From assembly GCF_009857435.1 (NCBI RefSeq), contig NZ_WWCK01000004.1:434001-498000 (forward strand): DNA of 64,000 bases, read 5' to 3'. A program made the position numbers and the translations under genes. Below, piece by piece: positions 62,101-64,000 of the stretch. The notes under the pieces are model-generated. The model was given only the letters and a program-made list of their open reading frames with translations. It was not told where the DNA came from and did no database searches. The first letter of the stretch is position 1. Every line of letters starts with the position of its first letter. This DNA comes from Duganella rivi (lineage in GTDB: Bacteria; Pseudomonadota; Gammaproteobacteria; Burkholderiales; Burkholderiaceae_D).

Positions 62101-64000
62101 ATGAACAAAAAGCCCGCAGGCCATATCGAACCTTACACCCATCCTGCTGCAGGCTGGGGGGCGTTGAAGCAAGTGGCCATCAACCTCGTGCGCGAGCGCG
62201 TCGCCGGCGGCAATTACAAGACCCTGCTCAAGCAAAACCAGCCCGATGGTTTCGACTGCCCCGGCTGCGCGTGGCCGGATCGCGAGCACGCGTCCACCTT
62301 TGAGTTTTGCGAGAACGGCGTCAAGGCGGTGGCGGCCGAGGCCACCAGCAAGCGCGTGACGCCGGCCTTCTTTGCCGCCCACACCGTCACCGAACTGCTG
62401 GCGCAGTCGGATTACGAACTGGAACAGCACGGCCGCCTGACCGATCCCATGGTCTACGATGCCGCCAGCGACAAGTACACGCTGATCGCGTGGGACGACG
62501 CCTTCGCGCTGATGGCGCGCCACCTGAAGGCCCTGCCCGACCCGGATCAAGCCACCTTCTACACCTCCGGCCGCACCGGCAACGAGGCGGCGTTCCTGTT
62601 CCAGCTGTTCGTGCGCATGTACGGCACCAACAACTTCCCGGACTGCTCGAATATGTGCCACGAGCCGACCAGCCGCGGCTTGCCGGGCACCGTTGGCATC
62701 GGCAAGGGCACCGTCACCCTGGAGGATTTCGAGCATACCGACACCCTGCTGATCTTCGGCCAGAACCCGGCCACCAACCACCCGCGCATGATGAACGAAC
62801 TGCGCGATGCGGCGCGGCGCGGCGCCACCATCGTCTCCATCAATCCGCTGCGCGAGCGCGGGCTGGAGCGCTTCACCAGTCCGGCGCACGCCATGGAAAT
62901 GCTGATTGGTTCCAGCACCACCATCAGCAACCTTTTCATCCAGCCGAAACTGGCGGGCGACTTTGCGCTGGTCAAGGCCATGGCCAAGCGGCTGGTGGAG
63001 CGCGACGACGAGGCGCTGGCCGCAGGCCGTGAAAGCCTGCTGGATCGCGAATTCATCGCGCGCCACACCAGCGGCTACGCGGCATTTGAACAGGATCTGC
63101 GCGCCGAAAGCTGGGACGTGCTACTGCAAGAATCCGGCGTACCGCGCGCGCAGATCGAGCAGCTGACCGACATCTACATCAAGGGCAAAAACGTCATCAG
63201 CACCTGGGGCATGGGCCTGACCCAGCACAAGGGCGCGCTCAAGACCATCCAGATGCTGTCCAACCTGATGATGATGCGCGGGCAGATCGGCCGCCTCGGT
63301 GCGGGCTTGTGCCCGGTGCGCGGCCACTCCAATGTGCAGGGCGACCGCACCATGGGCATCGAAGAAAAGCCGACCAAGGCCTTCCTCGACCGCCTGCAAA
63401 AAGTATTCAATTTTGAGCCGCCGCGCGAGCATGGGCTGGACACGGTCGACAGCATCCAGGCCATGCTCGATGGCCGCGTCAAAGTCTTCATCGGCCTGGG
63501 TGGGAATTTTGCCATGGCCACGCCGGACACGCCCCTCACCTTCGCGGGGCTGCGCAAGTGCGCGCTGACCGTGCACATCGCCACCAAGCTGAATCGCAGC
63601 CACCTCGTGATGGGCAAGGACGCGCTGATCCTGCCGACCCTGGGCCGAACCGAGATCGACCTGCAACGCGGCGTGCCGCAGGGCGTGACGGTGGAAGATT
63701 CGATGAGCATGGTGCACCTGTCCTACGGCATGAACAAGCCGGCCTCGGACAACTTGCTGTCGGAGACCGCGATAGTCGCGCGGCTGGCGCATGCGACGCT
63801 GGGTAGCGATAAGGTTGATTGGCTGGGCGCCGCCGCCGATTATGCGAGCATCCGCGAAATGATCGAAAAAGTCTTCGACGACTTCCACGACTTCAACGCG
63901 CGGGTATCGCATCCGGGCGGTTTCCACTTGCGTGTGGCGTCACGCGAACGCGAATGGCGCACGCCGAGCGGCCGTGCCCAGTTCGTGCCGCACGCCGTGG
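62101..64000 (+). CDS. FdhF/YdeP family molybdopterin oxidoreductase (partial, 3' end outside window)
   Basis: 633 residues visible, open to the right edge. Resembles the YdeP-type formate-dehydrogenase-like proteins: PYTHPAAGWGALKQVAINLV at the N-terminus, FDCPGCAWPD near residue 45 with only one CxxC pair, SGRTGNEAAFLFQLFVRMYG, SNMCHEPTSRGLPGTVGIGK (Cys in the usual Mo-ligand region) and GLCPVRGHSNVQGDRTMGI. YdeP is linked to acid resistance in E. coli; the reaction is unknown. The MNKKPAGHIE start at 62101 is divergent from the small winged-helix gene. Confidence 0.9.
   Translation, partial: MNKKPAGHIEPYTHPAAGWGALKQVAINLVRERVAGGNYKTLLKQNQPDGFDCPGCAWPDREHASTFEFCENGVKAVAAEATSKRVTPAFFAAHTVTELLAQSDYELEQHGRLTDPMVYDAASDKYTLIAWDDAFALMARHLKALPDPDQATFYTSGRTGNEAAFLFQLFVRMYGTNNFPDCSNMCHEPTSRGLPGTVGIGKGTVTLEDFEHTDTLLIFGQNPATNHPRMMNELRDAARRGATIVSINPLRERGLERFTSPAHAMEMLIGSSTTISNLFIQPKLAGDFALVKAMAKRLVERDDEALAAGRESLLDREFIARHTSGYAAFEQDLRAESWDVLLQESGVPRAQIEQLTDIYIKGKNVISTWGMGLTQHKGALKTIQMLSNLMMMRGQIGRLGAGLCPVRGHSNVQGDRTMGIEEKPTKAFLDRLQKVFNFEPPREHGLDTVDSIQAMLDGRVKVFIGLGGNFAMATPDTPLTFAGLRKCALTVHIATKLNRSHLVMGKDALILPTLGRTEIDLQRGVPQGVTVEDSMSMVHLSYGMNKPASDNLLSETAIVARLAHATLGSDKVDWLGAAADYASIREMIEKVFDDFHDFNARVSHPGGFHLRVASREREWRTPSGRAQFVPHAV

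Noticed and set aside
1..64000. tRNA, rRNA, CRISPR array, integrase or intact insertion sequence
   Set aside because: Looked for by eye; none was recognised. The region with most signs of transfer (32.4-35.8 kb) also lacks a transposase.

Overview
The window reads as a piece of chromosome from a high-G+C betaproteobacterium, most likely Oxalobacteraceae (Duganella, Massilia or Janthinobacterium type). This is inferred from gene content (radA-alr-lplT, rimI-tsaB, fabI, leuA, gdhA-maeB, several DUF families common in that group), from two intact GGDEF-EAL proteins and two methyl-accepting chemotaxis proteins, and from a GGGGTCTGACCCC-type palindrome that I recall from these genomes. No database search was run. 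I saw no rRNA, tRNA, CRISPR array or complete insertion sequence.

Layout. 1-16.6 kb is mostly housekeeping: radA (cut by the window edge), alr, lplT, a rimI-tsaB operon with a family-4 uracil-DNA glycosylase, a thioredoxin-like protein, an orphan Tat-exported molybdenum hydroxylase subunit, a 1039-residue PAS-GGDEF-EAL protein, small DUF genes, a LysM lytic transglycosylase and fabI. At 16.69-17.27 kb a yggL gene sits between two inverted repeats of about 70 bp, each with an FNR-like box. 17.3-32.4 kb holds a cNMP-binding protein, a DEAD-box helicase with a 300-base leader, a DUF4160/DUF2442 pair, an ECF sigma factor operon, an antiporter, a MarR-MFS operon with its operator, a LysR regulator, gdhA and a short malic enzyme.

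32.4-35.8 kb is the most accessory-looking part: a 30-bp perfect palindrome, a decayed low-molecular-weight phosphatase gene, a ynfA gene with a damaged start, a low-G+C membrane protein of the putative AbiC phage-defence family, and a UGT-type glycosyltransferase.

42.1-54.9 kb is the most interesting part. A SenA/EgtB-like gene and selD diverge from a 31-bp gap; egtD-egtB (ergothioneine) and a five-gene ABC transporter of the putative selenate type diverge from each other a few kb away. Together they suggest selenium uptake, selenophosphate synthesis, hercynine synthesis, and sulfur or selenium insertion. However, the SenA-like protein lacks two of the three expected iron-ligand histidines, and no senB is present. 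Inside this stretch, leuA is preceded by a 45-codon, leucine-rich leader reading frame with seven CTA codons, a likely attenuator.

54.9-64 kb carries a small possible DNA-binding protein, a YdeI-like protein, a DUF1800-DUF1501 pair, a PAS-GGDEF-EAL protein, a TetR-DUF1348 operon with a clear 18-bp operator, and a YdeP-type molybdopterin oxidoreductase cut by the right edge.
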